64,000 nt of DNA from Tomitella biformata AHU 1821 (GTDB lineage Bacteria > Actinomycetota > Actinomycetes > Mycobacteriales > Mycobacteriaceae): the NCBI RefSeq assembly GCF_000524475.1, contig NZ_BAVQ01000027.1, forward strand, positions 1-64,000. Reading direction: 5' to 3'. The position numbers were made by a program, and so were the translations under genes. This document shows, piece by piece, positions 56,281-64,000 of this stretch; the stretch's first letter is position 1, and every line of letters starts with the position of its first letter. The notes under the pieces are model-generated. The model did no database searches. It saw only the letters and a program-made list of their open reading frames with translations, and had not been told where the DNA came from.

Positions 56281-56466
56281 TTCTGGCAGTCAGCCCGAGT
56301 TATGGCCGCGCAGACGTGCTCTTCCCCTGCCTCCGAACGCGGAAGTGCCGCGCACAGTGTGTCGGCAGGATCGGAAAACCCGGGCTAGCCTGGAACGTAA
56401 TGTGTCGGGCGTCACCCACCGCAGCGCGAACCACCCGCTCCATCCCCGATTCCATCGGAGGAACTC

Positions 56467-56526
56467 ATGGCCCACGCCATCGCCAACGAGGTCCAGCCGG
56501 TCGCCGCCAGCGGGCTCGTCCCATGA
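56467..56526 (+). CDS. 19-codon leader ORF before the VOC gene
   Basis: GGAGG, seven bases, then ATG and 19 codons (MAHAIANEVQPVAASGLVP) ending in TGA that overlaps the VOC start as ATGA. The strong ribosome-binding site belongs to this short ORF and not to the VOC gene, so VOC translation is probably coupled to it. It may be a remnant of a longer gene. Confidence 0.45.
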   Translation: MAHAIANEVQPVAASGLVP

Positions 56527-56918
56527 CGCTGCTCGACCACGTCGTTCTCCAAGTCGACGACCTGAACGCCATCGGCGACTGGTACGACCAGCTCGTCAGC
56601 CTGGCCGGGGGCACGCGAACCTTCGATACGCCAACCCTGATCGGGTACGCCCTCCCTGGCCAGCCAACCCAGCTGCTCTTCTCCCGGGCGACCGATCCCG
56701 GTGGCCGCCAGACCCACGTTGCGCTCAGGGTCGAGGACGAGGCCACCGTCCGGCGTGTCCACGATCTCGCCATCGCGCTCGGTGCCGAGATCCTCCACGA
56801 GCCTCGGCTGTGGCCGGAGTACGGGCCGGACTACTACGCGGTGTTCATCCGCGACCCGGCCGGGAACAACCTCGAATTCAAGTGCCAGGCCTCAACGACG
56901 GAGGAACACTCATCATGA
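56523..56918 (+). CDS. VOC-family (glyoxalase/dioxygenase-like) protein
   Basis: A 131-aa single VOC repeat pair. It opens with LLDHVVLQVDDLNAIGDWYDQL and ends with YAVFIRDPAGNNLEF, the two conserved beta-alpha-beta modules with candidate metal ligands (His near the start, Glu in NLEF). The start overlaps the leader ORF's stop, and the stop overlaps the next gene's ATG. Longer upstream frames have no family match. The substrate is unknown. Confidence 0.85.
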   Translation: MTLLDHVVLQVDDLNAIGDWYDQLVSLAGGTRTFDTPTLIGYALPGQPTQLLFSRATDPGGRQTHVALRVEDEATVRRVHDLAIALGAEILHEPRLWPEYGPDYYAVFIRDPAGNNLEFKCQASTTEEHSS

Positions 56919-57532
56919 CCACCATCAGCATCATCGGCGCAGGCAACATGGCCACCGCCATCGGCACCCGGGCGGCCAAGCACGGCCACACCATCGAGCT
57001 CATGAACCGCGACACCGCCAAGGCTCAAGCGCTCGCCGACCAGATCGGCGACGGAGCCACCGTCGGCGCGTTCGGCGCAACGCCGGCGGGGGACATCGTC
57101 ATCATGGCCGTCCTTTACAGCGGCGCTGTTGACGTGGTCGGGCACTACGGCGATGCGCTGGCCGGCAAGACCCTCATTGATATCTCCAACCCGTTCAACG
57201 CCGACATAAGCGGGGTCCTGACTACCGCGGGCAACTCGGCGTCCCAGCAGATCGCCGCCGCCGCCCCCGCGGATGCACACGTCGTGAAGGCATTCAATTT
57301 GATCTTCGGCGGCGTCCTTGCCCAAGACAAGCCCGTGGACGTGTTCTTCGCCGGCGATAGCGCCGAGGCGAAAGCACGTGTCGCGGCGTTTCTAGAGAGC
57401 TTGGGCATGCGGCCCCTCGATGCAGGAGGGCTCGAGATGGCCTACATCCTGGAGTCCGCCGGCATCCTCTTGATGGGCCTGGCACGCAACGGCGCCGGCT
57501 TCGACATCGCCTTGGGAGCCAAAGCCCTCTGA
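56915..57532 (+). CDS. NADPH-dependent F420 reductase-like / NAD(P)-binding protein
   Basis: A 205-aa protein beginning with a Rossmann motif, ISIIGAGNMATAIG, and MNRDTAKAQALA as the second strand. It continues with VDVVGHYGDALAGKTLIDISNPFN and AFNLIFGGVLAQDKPVDVFFAGD, the pattern of the F420-dependent NADP reductase (Fno/NpdG-like) family. It is translationally coupled to the VOC gene (ATGA). Reduction of a coenzyme or small substrate with NADPH is expected; whether it uses F420 is not shown. Mycobacteriales make F420, which is compatible. Confidence 0.85.
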   Translation: MTTISIIGAGNMATAIGTRAAKHGHTIELMNRDTAKAQALADQIGDGATVGAFGATPAGDIVIMAVLYSGAVDVVGHYGDALAGKTLIDISNPFNADISGVLTTAGNSASQQIAAAAPADAHVVKAFNLIFGGVLAQDKPVDVFFAGDSAEAKARVAAFLESLGMRPLDAGGLEMAYILESAGILLMGLARNGAGFDIALGAKAL

Positions 57533-57540
57533 TCGGCGAT

Positions 57541-59652
57541 CTACCCCAGTCGCTCCCGCTCGGCCCGCACGTAGTCCTGCTCCGTCGGACCAGCCCCGCC
57601 GTCCCAGCCGGTCGCGGTGGCCGCGGCATCCGACTCCTTCGCGTGGCTGCGGCGCGCGTACTCATCGAACAGCCCGGACTTGCGCGCCAGGGTCTCCCGC
57701 ATCAGCTCGTCGACGCTGTCCTTGGCCAGCACCCGGTGCACCTGCACGGTGCGCACCTGACCCATGCGGTGTGCGCGGGCGATGGCCTGTGACTCGGTGC
57801 TCGGCTTCCACTGCGGCTCCGCCAAGATCACCACCGACGCGGCCTGGATATTGAGCCCGACGCCGCCCGCCTCGATCTGCGCCAGCAGGCTCGCGGGGCC
57901 GGGGTGCGCGGCGAACGCATCGACCAGCCGCTGCCGCTCCGCCACGGGCGTCGCGCCGGTGATCGGCCCGTAGACGGTGCCGGGGAGGGTGCCGCGGATC
58001 GACTCCAGCACGCCACGAAAGTAGGAGAAGGCCAGCACCTTCGCATCGCCTGCCCGCGCCTCCGCCACGATCTCGACGATGCGCTCCAACTTCGCCGAGC
58101 CGGCCGACGCGTAGGCGGCCTGGCGCATGGCCATGAAGTTCCCGTCTCGCACCGCCGAGCGATACGCGGCCTTGTCTGCCCCGGCGAACAGCACCCAGTC
58201 CTCCACCTCGATCAGGTCCGGCAACTCGGTGAGCACGTCCTCCTGGTTGCGGCGCAGATAGGCGGGGGCCACCACCTTGCGGAAGGCTCGAGCCCCGCCC
58301 AGCCCGTCGCGCACATGGATTCGGCTGGCGATCGACGGCTGCACATAGCCGACCAGGTTTTTGAACTCCTCGACACGGTTCTCCATGGGTGTGCCGCTCA
58401 TCAGCACCGCACGGCCGGACCGGGCGAGGACCGCGCGCACGGCTTGCGCCCGCTGGGTGGCGGGGTTCTTCACGAAGTGCGCCTCGTCGACCACCAACAG
58501 GTCCGGGTCCACCGGCACCCGCAGCGCCTTGAGGGTATCGAAGGTGGTGATCGCGACGCCCCCGCGGCGACCCCATTCGGCCAGCAGCGCATCGCGCTCA
58601 GGCCCGTGGATCTGCCACGGCCGCAGATCGGTGTGCTTACCGGTCTCATTGACCCAGTTGCTGATCACGCTGGCCGGGCACACCACCAGCGTGTGGCCGG
58701 AGCCCTTGGCGGTCAGGTGCGCGGCGACGGCGAGTGCCTGCACCGTCTTGCCCAGGCCCATCTCGTCGCCGAGGATCGCCTTGCCCCGGGTGAGCAGGTA
58801 TTGCGCGCCGAACGCCTGGTAGCCGCGCAGGAACGAGCGCAGATGCGTGCGGTCCAGCGTGATCTTGGCTGCGTCCTCGACCAGCTCCGCGGTGATGAAC
58901 CCGTGCGCGGACTGCGCCTCGTCGCCGACCTCCGTGAACTGGCTGAGCAACGCGTTGATCGCGGCGGCGTCGTGCTCGTACTCCGCCCACGGGGCCGGGA
59001 ACTGCGGCGGGCCCTCCAGCACCGCGAGCAGTTGGGCCTGCAGGGCGTGGACGTCCTGGTCCGCCATGATGGCGTGGACCCGCGCGACGGCGGCCTTGGC
59101 GCGCTCCCGCTTGGCCTTGCCGGAGAACAGCATCGAGAGCCGCCGCCCGGCCCGCGCCGCGTCCGCGCGCAGCGGGTCAGCTCGCAGGTGCAGGCGTGCC
59201 AGCGGTTCCCGCACCGGCAAGACCGCCGACTCCAGCGCGCGCAGCGTCAGCAGCCCCCGCAGGATCTCCGTGTCCTCGCCGGGCTTGCGGTCGGCGTCCA
59301 GGCGCAGCCGGGTCTCGCCGCGCAGGCGGTCATGCTGGGCCGCCGCCTCCTGATGGATCGCCAGCGCGGACTGCGGGCCGATGCCTGGCACGGCGGCGAT
59401 CATCGCCGGCGTCGCCCGCGCGAGGTCCGCTGCGGTGCGGAACGCCGAGCGCTCCAACTCCCCCATCCGGGTGCCCTTCGGGAGCGCGCCCCTGAGCGCG
59501 GAGACGGGGATCGCCCGCATCGCCGCGTCGACCTTCGCCTCGATGTGCCGGGCCACCGCGCCGGCGACCTCTGCGCGTGCCGCATGCGGGGCGTCGAGCA
59601 CGTGCTGGCCCAGCGCGATCAACGCCTCCAGCGATCTCACCGTCTCGTCCAC
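57541..59652 (-). CDS. SNF2-family DNA helicase with N-terminal HhH region
   Basis: About 703 aa from the GTG at 59652, chosen because GGGGAGG lies nine bases upstream; the ATG at 59661 touches that site directly and is less likely. Near residue 80 a helix-hairpin-helix-like segment is visible (TPAMIAAVPGIGPQSALAI). The Snf2 motor follows: ILGDEMGLGKTVQALAVA (about 296), VVDEAHFVKN (about 386), LMSGTPMENRVEE, and RAHRMGQVRTVQVHR (about 628). It resembles ordinary chromosomal DEAD-like Snf2/RapA helicases rather than the defence-island ones. It converges on the F420-type reductase with 8 bases between stops. Confidence 0.85.
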   Translation of the reverse strand: MDETVRSLEALIALGQHVLDAPHAARAEVAGAVARHIEAKVDAAMRAIPVSALRGALPKGTRMGELERSAFRTAADLARATPAMIAAVPGIGPQSALAIHQEAAAQHDRLRGETRLRLDADRKPGEDTEILRGLLTLRALESAVLPVREPLARLHLRADPLRADAARAGRRLSMLFSGKAKRERAKAAVARVHAIMADQDVHALQAQLLAVLEGPPQFPAPWAEYEHDAAAINALLSQFTEVGDEAQSAHGFITAELVEDAAKITLDRTHLRSFLRGYQAFGAQYLLTRGKAILGDEMGLGKTVQALAVAAHLTAKGSGHTLVVCPASVISNWVNETGKHTDLRPWQIHGPERDALLAEWGRRGGVAITTFDTLKALRVPVDPDLLVVDEAHFVKNPATQRAQAVRAVLARSGRAVLMSGTPMENRVEEFKNLVGYVQPSIASRIHVRDGLGGARAFRKVVAPAYLRRNQEDVLTELPDLIEVEDWVLFAGADKAAYRSAVRDGNFMAMRQAAYASAGSAKLERIVEIVAEARAGDAKVLAFSYFRGVLESIRGTLPGTVYGPITGATPVAERQRLVDAFAAHPGPASLLAQIEAGGVGLNIQAASVVILAEPQWKPSTESQAIARAHRMGQVRTVQVHRVLAKDSVDELMRETLARKSGLFDEYARRSHAKESDAAATATGWDGGAGPTEQDYVRAERERLG

Positions 59653-60291
59653 AACCGACATCCTCCCCTGCCCCATCATTCGCCGGCCCACACTGCCAGT
59701 TGCACCAGCACTACACGAGCGGAGTCTCACACCCATCGCTTCCCGTAGAGCTCGACGTTCCAGTCATCGTGCCAGCCGACGGCATAGATCGAGGTTGTTG
59801 CTTGCCGTCGTCCGCTCGGCGAGCGACTCTGCGAATAGTCCTGCCGCGGGCCTACGTTGGGCGGGCAGACAACGCCCGTATCACCTCAATCTGGAGCATC
59901 AGACACCGGAAATCCCCCGGTGGACGAGCCGCAAATCGAGTACCCCAAGAAAAGCCCAGGTCGCGGGAGTAGTGGCCACCGATCAGCCTTCACCAACGGG
60001 GGGAATCCGGCCATTCCTCCACAACAATCGCAGGTCGAGTGCCCGCTGGTGGAAATCCCGACCACGCCAATGGGCCGTTTGCCCAGGTGGCAGCGAACGA
60101 GAACCATCCGTGACCGCACGAGCGGGCGAAACCCGGTCCCCACTCCCTAGATTCCCGGCCGTACGGGCAACGTGTGCCCGCGGAACGTAGGCGACGTGCA
60201 GGACTACCAACTACGAATTGGCAACGGGCGTGGGACACGCGAACTACTCGCCCGGCCCACGCCCGTCTCGGCGCGCTATGTGAGGAACTGG
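59653..60291. other. Intergenic region with candidate terminator
   Basis: About 640 bases between two minus-strand genes. No supported gene was found; short frames have no coding character. The only clear structure is the GGGCGTGGG / CCCACGCCC hairpin listed separately. Promoter elements for the SNF2 gene should lie near its 5' end. Confidence 0.6.
60224..60266 (-). terminator. Hairpin downstream of the secreted-protein gene
   Basis: ACGGGCGTGGG pairs with CCCACGCCCGT (11 bp) around a 21-base loop, 26 to 68 bases past the stop of the minus-strand secreted protein. No U-tract is present, as is common in GC-rich actinobacteria. Confidence 0.5.
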
Positions 60292-62439
60292 CTATGCGGC
60301 CGGGCCCTCCCCCGCATCCGACTGGGTGCCGGTCGGCGTGCCACTGGGAGTGTCCGTCGGGGTGGATGTCGCGGTGTCGCTCGACGTCGCGGTCGGGGTG
60401 GACGTCGGGGTGCTGCTCACACCGGCATCGCCCGTCGCGCTTGTGCCCGCATCGTCGGCCGCGGTATCGCCGCCGGCCCGCTCGACGACGGCGAGCCGCT
60501 GGGAAGTCTGGCTCGAATCGCCCTTGAGAGTCTCTTCGACCGCCTGCTCCGTGTCCTCCTCGTCATCCGTCGAGCCGGAGCCCGTCAGGCCCTCGACCAG
60601 GCCGCCGACGCCCTTGACGTCGTCGACGATGGTGACGGTGCTGAAGTAACTGCGCAGCGTGTGGACCGGGTTCAGCGGCTTGTCCAGGGTCAGGGTGCCG
60701 AGTCCGAAGGGGTTCGCCCACTGCACCAGGCTGACCTTGGGCACCATGCTGATCTTCGACATCTCACCGCTGTCCGCGTCCGCGACGATCTTCTCGATCT
60801 GCGGTGCGGACAGGTAGTTCGGGCGCTCCTCGCCGTTGACGGTCGCCGCCGGGAACAGCACTATGCGCTGGCCCATCCACTCGATGGTGATGGGGTCGAC
60901 GAAGCCGTAGTCGCTGGTCAGGTACGCCGCGGTGATGGTCGTGGTGACCGGGTTGCCGTCCTCATCGAGCTGCGGCACCAGCACCGGGTTGCCATCGTCG
61001 TCGAGGACCGCGTTGCCGTCCTCGTCGAGCTCGGGAGTCATGGCGGCCTCGGTCTTCACGTCCTGGGTGTAGCGCACGAAGTCCTTCGCGAACTTCAGGC
61101 GGCCCTCCTCGGAGGTGAGGTTTTCCATGAGCGTGTCCATGAACGGCGTCTCCTCGGAGGTGCCGTTCAGCTGCTTGAGCAGGGCGTTGTTGCCGAGCAC
61201 TAGCGAGGTGACGTCGGTGAGGCCGTACTGCGTCTGGCGGCTCTCCCCCACCTTCGGGGCGCGGAGGTCCTCGTAGCTGTCGAACGTGCCGAGGATGTTG
61301 CTGCAGGAGCCCAGGCCCTCGGCCGTCGCCTGCGCGAGGACGCCGAAGCAGCTGACCTCCTTGAGCGCGGGGATCTCGAGGCCCTCGATGGTGCCGATCA
61401 TGTCCTCGGCCTCATCGCCCGCGAGGCCCAGCAGGCCGGAGTTCTCCAGGTTGGTGAAGTCCAGGACCTTGCCGAACCAGGTGAGCTCGATCTTGTCGGT
61501 GTCGAGGTTCAGGGCGTTCGCCATGCCGAGGTAGGCGTAGGAGCTGGAGGTCCGGCCCTCGCCGGCGCCGGCCGTGGCGATGCCGAACTCATGTCCCGTC
61601 TCGGCGCGTGCGGTGCCGCCGGTCATCGACAGCGCGAGCTGCATGCCGGGGCCGACGACGGTGGAGCTGCCGACCGGCTCGGACTTGCCGGGCAGGTCCA
61701 TGGGCTTGGTGTAGTCGTACTTCTGGCCCGTGAGGTACTCGGCGACCTTCAGCGCCTCGGTGCGCTTAGCGAGGTTTCCGTCATAGGTCACGGGAACCTG
61801 TTCCCATTTGTAGCAGATACCAAATAAACTCTTCGTGCAGTCGCCGTTGACATAGCGGGTGGCCTCCACGTACGGAAGGCTCGCGTCCGTCTGGACCTGC
61901 TCGTAGCTGCTATACCGGCCAAGCTTGCCGGGGTTCATCTTGAAATTCAGGATTGGAATGTTGAAGGGGTCGATCGCAACGGCACTCACAATTTCGATGA
62001 GGTTGCGCTCGCCCATTTTGAACCCGAGGATGTCCTTGCCCAGGTCGACCTTGATGCCCTCGGCCGCGGCGCCCACCTCGAGCGAGCCGGGAAGCACCAC
62101 CGCGATGCCGGTGCCGGTCGACTGGCTGCAGTCGACAACGGCGTAGACCTCGCCGTCGTCCGTCGGCGCCGGCGCCGAACCGTCTGGGCTATCGCAGATC
62201 TCGACGAAATCCTTGATCATCTCGTTCTCGAGCAGCCCGGTGATGTCCTCGAGCCCGAGGCCGGCGAACGGGCTGTCCGCCGCATAGGCCGGGGCTCCGC
62301 CGCTCAGCAGTCCTGCGCCGAGGGCCGCCGTCGCGGCGACCGCGATCAGCCCGTTGCGTCCCCGCCACGACCGGCCGGACGGCCGCGCCTGTTTCTCACG
62401 CCGTCGGCGTGCCTCCCGCAACTGCTGCGTCTCGATCAT
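60292..62439 (-). CDS. Large secreted/cell-surface protein, function unknown
   Basis: A 715-aa protein with AAAGGAG seven bases before the ATG. A basic N-terminus (REARRRREKQAR...) precedes a hydrophobic stretch ending AAL..GG..AYAADSP, a typical Sec signal peptide with AYA cleavage near residue 54. The mature part has few cysteines in pairs, an internal triplet of acidic DEDGN/DDDGN units near 470-495 that could bind calcium, and a C-terminal ~80 residues of Ser/Thr/Pro/Asp low complexity (STPTSTPTATSS...). No LPxTG or C-terminal membrane helix is seen. I do not recognise the fold; it resembles envelope proteins restricted to mycolate actinobacteria. Confidence 0.75.
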   Translation of the reverse strand: MIETQQLREARRRREKQARPSGRSWRGRNGLIAVAATAALGAGLLSGGAPAYAADSPFAGLGLEDITGLLENEMIKDFVEICDSPDGSAPAPTDDGEVYAVVDCSQSTGTGIAVVLPGSLEVGAAAEGIKVDLGKDILGFKMGERNLIEIVSAVAIDPFNIPILNFKMNPGKLGRYSSYEQVQTDASLPYVEATRYVNGDCTKSLFGICYKWEQVPVTYDGNLAKRTEALKVAEYLTGQKYDYTKPMDLPGKSEPVGSSTVVGPGMQLALSMTGGTARAETGHEFGIATAGAGEGRTSSSYAYLGMANALNLDTDKIELTWFGKVLDFTNLENSGLLGLAGDEAEDMIGTIEGLEIPALKEVSCFGVLAQATAEGLGSCSNILGTFDSYEDLRAPKVGESRQTQYGLTDVTSLVLGNNALLKQLNGTSEETPFMDTLMENLTSEEGRLKFAKDFVRYTQDVKTEAAMTPELDEDGNAVLDDDGNPVLVPQLDEDGNPVTTTITAAYLTSDYGFVDPITIEWMGQRIVLFPAATVNGEERPNYLSAPQIEKIVADADSGEMSKISMVPKVSLVQWANPFGLGTLTLDKPLNPVHTLRSYFSTVTIVDDVKGVGGLVEGLTGSGSTDDEEDTEQAVEETLKGDSSQTSQRLAVVERAGGDTAADDAGTSATGDAGVSSTPTSTPTATSSDTATSTPTDTPSGTPTGTQSDAGEGPAA

Positions 62440-62844
62440 GCGACTGCTCCTTTAGCCCGATGTGCTCTACCGCCTACATCGACCCTTCCGCGAAAATGGT
62501 TACAAATGTTCCATTCGCCGGCGCTCCCGCAATATTCCCGGCCCGCATGAATCAGGAGAAAAATGTCATCGCAGAGACCCGGACCTCACGCTGAACAATC
62601 GTCACGCTAAACCGTGCTCGCAGACAAGAAATACTTTCTATACTGAGGCCCACGCAGTTCCGGCTCAGAGACCGCCCCGATACCAAGTCTCCCTGTGCCC
62701 GTCCATCGCCCCCCATGGCCCACGTGTACCCCCACGTCAACAATGGAACGTCCGTGCAATTAGGGGCCGCGCCGTGGCGATTCGGCGGGCATGGACTCCG
62801 CATTGTCAACAGAATGTGTCACAGCCCCGTGTCATCATCGCGGC
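62440..62844. other. Divergent intergenic region
   Basis: About 400 bases, AT-rich in the middle (62460-62650), between the divergent secreted-protein gene and the frameshifted gene at 62845. It should contain both promoters; no specific hexamer pair, palindrome or RNA fold stands out. Confidence 0.55.
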
Positions 62845-63657
62845 ATGAACCTACTGGACAACTATCTCCAGCCGCCCGAGGAATGCGCGCAATGGTGCCG
62901 GAACCAGCCGTATGAGCTGCAAGTGCTGGACGACGCCGCCGACGTCGACCTCGACTGGTGGAACCTGAAGCTGCGGGTCCAGCATCTCGACATCCGGCTG
63001 CGCGGCCGCGATAGCGACGGCCGGGAGGTGTCCGTCGGCAAGTCCATGGTGCTCCGGGGCGATCTCTATCCTGGCAGCCCGCTCATCGAGGGCGAGGACA
63101 GGACGCTGGGGCTGCTGTACCTGTGCGCCGCCTGGCAGGGCGGCCATCGCCGGCGCCACGCCGCCCGCCGGTTCCCCCGCACGGAGAGCTACGACCTCCG
63201 CAAGGACGAGTTCCCCCTGGACCGGATCCGCTCGGTGCTCGACGGCTGCATCAAGAGCAAGTCCCTGCCGTATGACAAAACAAAGGGCTGGTCCGGGTTC
63301 CCGGAGACCCCGGACGTGGGGCTCGGGTTGCTCGCGACGTTCATGTGGGCTGCCGAGGTGGAGCTCGATAGCGGCCGAGCACAGCTGATCGACCAACACG
63401 GGCTCTCCTCCCTTGTGCACTGCGGCTGGATGGAGCTCCCCGTGCTGGGGCGGTTGCACCCGCCGTCGGTACAACCGATACCTGGAGTTGTTGGAGTCCT
63501 GGTCGCAGACGTTGCAGGCGCGGCCCGAGCTGATCGAGTGCTGGCTCGTCAACCGCTGGCACGCCCGCAGGATGGAGATCCGCTCGGGACAGTCGTTCCA
63601 GCCGCCCCGAAGGTACTCATTGCGGTTGCCCCGCAGTCACTTTCGCGTGGTAACTGA
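62845..63657 (+). pseudogene. Unknown protein, frameshifted near its C-terminus
   Basis: The frame from ATG 62845 (MNLLDNYLQPPEECAQW...) reads as a normal protein to about base 63440 (VHCGWMELPVLG). After that the same frame gives low-quality sequence, while the next frame has strong coding character (RYNRYLELLESWSQTLQARP..., then IECWLVNRWHARRMEIR). Dropping one G in the GGGG run at 63447-63450 joins them. The repaired protein would then run without a stop toward the following lipoprotein frame. I do not recognise the family. A sequencing error is possible. Confidence 0.5.
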
Positions 63658-63685
63658 TTCATGTTGGCCCCATAGCGTCGGCGGC

Positions 63686-64000
63686 ATGCAACGACGAACT
63701 CGCTGCGCACTTTTCGCTGCGCCTCTCATGCTCCTGCTCACCGCCTGCTCAGCCGCGGATGCGGAGCCCCAGACCGACGGACTGGAGATCACCCACCTGT
63801 CGACAATACAGGTGCCCGACGGTCTCTCGCCGTTCGGTGTGCCCCTCGGCGGGCTCTCCGGCATCGACTACGACCCCGCCACCGGCAGCTACCTCGCGGT
63901 CAGCGACGACCGCGCCGAGAAGGGCCCCGCCCGCGCGTACACGCTCAACCTCGATCTGGACTCCACCGGCGCATTCACGTTGTCTGCGCCGGAGTTCACG
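63686..64000 (+). CDS. Phytase/esterase-like lipoprotein, 5' part
   Basis: The ATG at 63686 starts a protein with a lipoprotein signal (MQRRTRCALFAAPLMLLLTAC, lipobox LTAC). The mature N-terminus (FGVPLGGLSGIDYDPATGSYLAVSDDR) is the opening pattern of the esterase-like/phytase-like beta-propeller family (PF13449). The frame is open to the window's end (105 codons), so it is truncated here. It would be anchored on the outer membrane face. Function is inferred from the family pattern alone. Confidence 0.75.
   Translation, partial: MQRRTRCALFAAPLMLLLTACSAADAEPQTDGLEITHLSTIQVPDGLSPFGVPLGGLSGIDYDPATGSYLAVSDDRAEKGPARAYTLNLDLDSTGAFTLSAPEFT

Noticed and set aside
57904-59748. A 614-codon plus-strand open frame
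   Set aside because: It lies entirely antisense to the SNF2 helicase, has shadow-type composition (Arg/Leu/Gly/His rich) and no domain; it arises from the high GC of the real gene.
60172-61203. A 343-codon plus-strand open frame
   Set aside because: Antisense to the secreted-protein gene, whose signal peptide and ribosome-binding site are clear.

Overview
The window is high-GC actinobacterial DNA. GTG starts are common, stop/start overlaps of the ATGA type are frequent, the coding bias is GC-rich, and there is a cobalamin-riboswitch-controlled BtuFCD-type importer. These fit the Mycobacteriales (Corynebacterium/Dietzia/Gordonia-like), but the genus cannot be fixed from this sequence. No rRNA, tRNA, CRISPR array or phage structural gene was recognised.

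Left part (1-42.7 kb): a large defence island. It opens with the 3' end of a transposase and degenerate DNA, and then carries seven helicase or translocase genes among about a dozen genes. (a) 606-2189: a stand-alone XPB-like SF2 helicase on AT-rich DNA. (b) 2672-11013, minus strand: a two-gene operon of a 1133-aa protein and a 1647-aa DUF1998 helicase, arranged like Druantia type III. (c) 11158-30193, plus strand: a six-gene, tightly coupled operon. It encodes a DrmD-like SNF2 ATPase, a 1537-aa N6-adenine methylase (DrmMI/PglX-like), an unrecognised 568-aa protein, a 2116-aa helicase/DUF1998/nuclease fusion, a UvrD-like helicase with a RelE-like N-terminus, and a DUF91/NucS-like nuclease. It resembles class 1 DISARM but has a different composition. 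(d) 30180-35977, minus strand: a 1817-aa DUF4011/SF1 helicase/REase/DUF3320 protein followed by a 68-residue coiled-coil protein. (e) 36578-42749, plus strand: a coupled DUF6361 / phospholipase-D-like / SNF2 operon. Base composition is mosaic: the methylase C-terminus plus the 568-aa gene (about 16.5-20.4 kb), the 606-2189 gene, and the 29-30.5 kb stretch are clearly AT-richer than the flanks, as expected for exchanged specificity modules.

Middle part (42.8-55 kb): an SDR oxidoreductase, an AbiE-like pair whose nucleotidyltransferase is frameshifted, an aldo/keto reductase, and three paralogous pRiA4b ORF-3-like proteins. Interspersed are a cobalamin riboswitch with a btuFCD-like operon and a truncated nucleotidyltransferase.

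Right part (55-64 kb): a Fic/winged-helix gene behind a perfect 13-bp inverted repeat, a VOC protein coupled to an F420/NADP-type reductase with a 19-codon leader ORF, a housekeeping-type SNF2 helicase, a large secreted protein, a frameshifted unknown gene, and the 5' end of a phytase/esterase-like lipoprotein that leaves the window.
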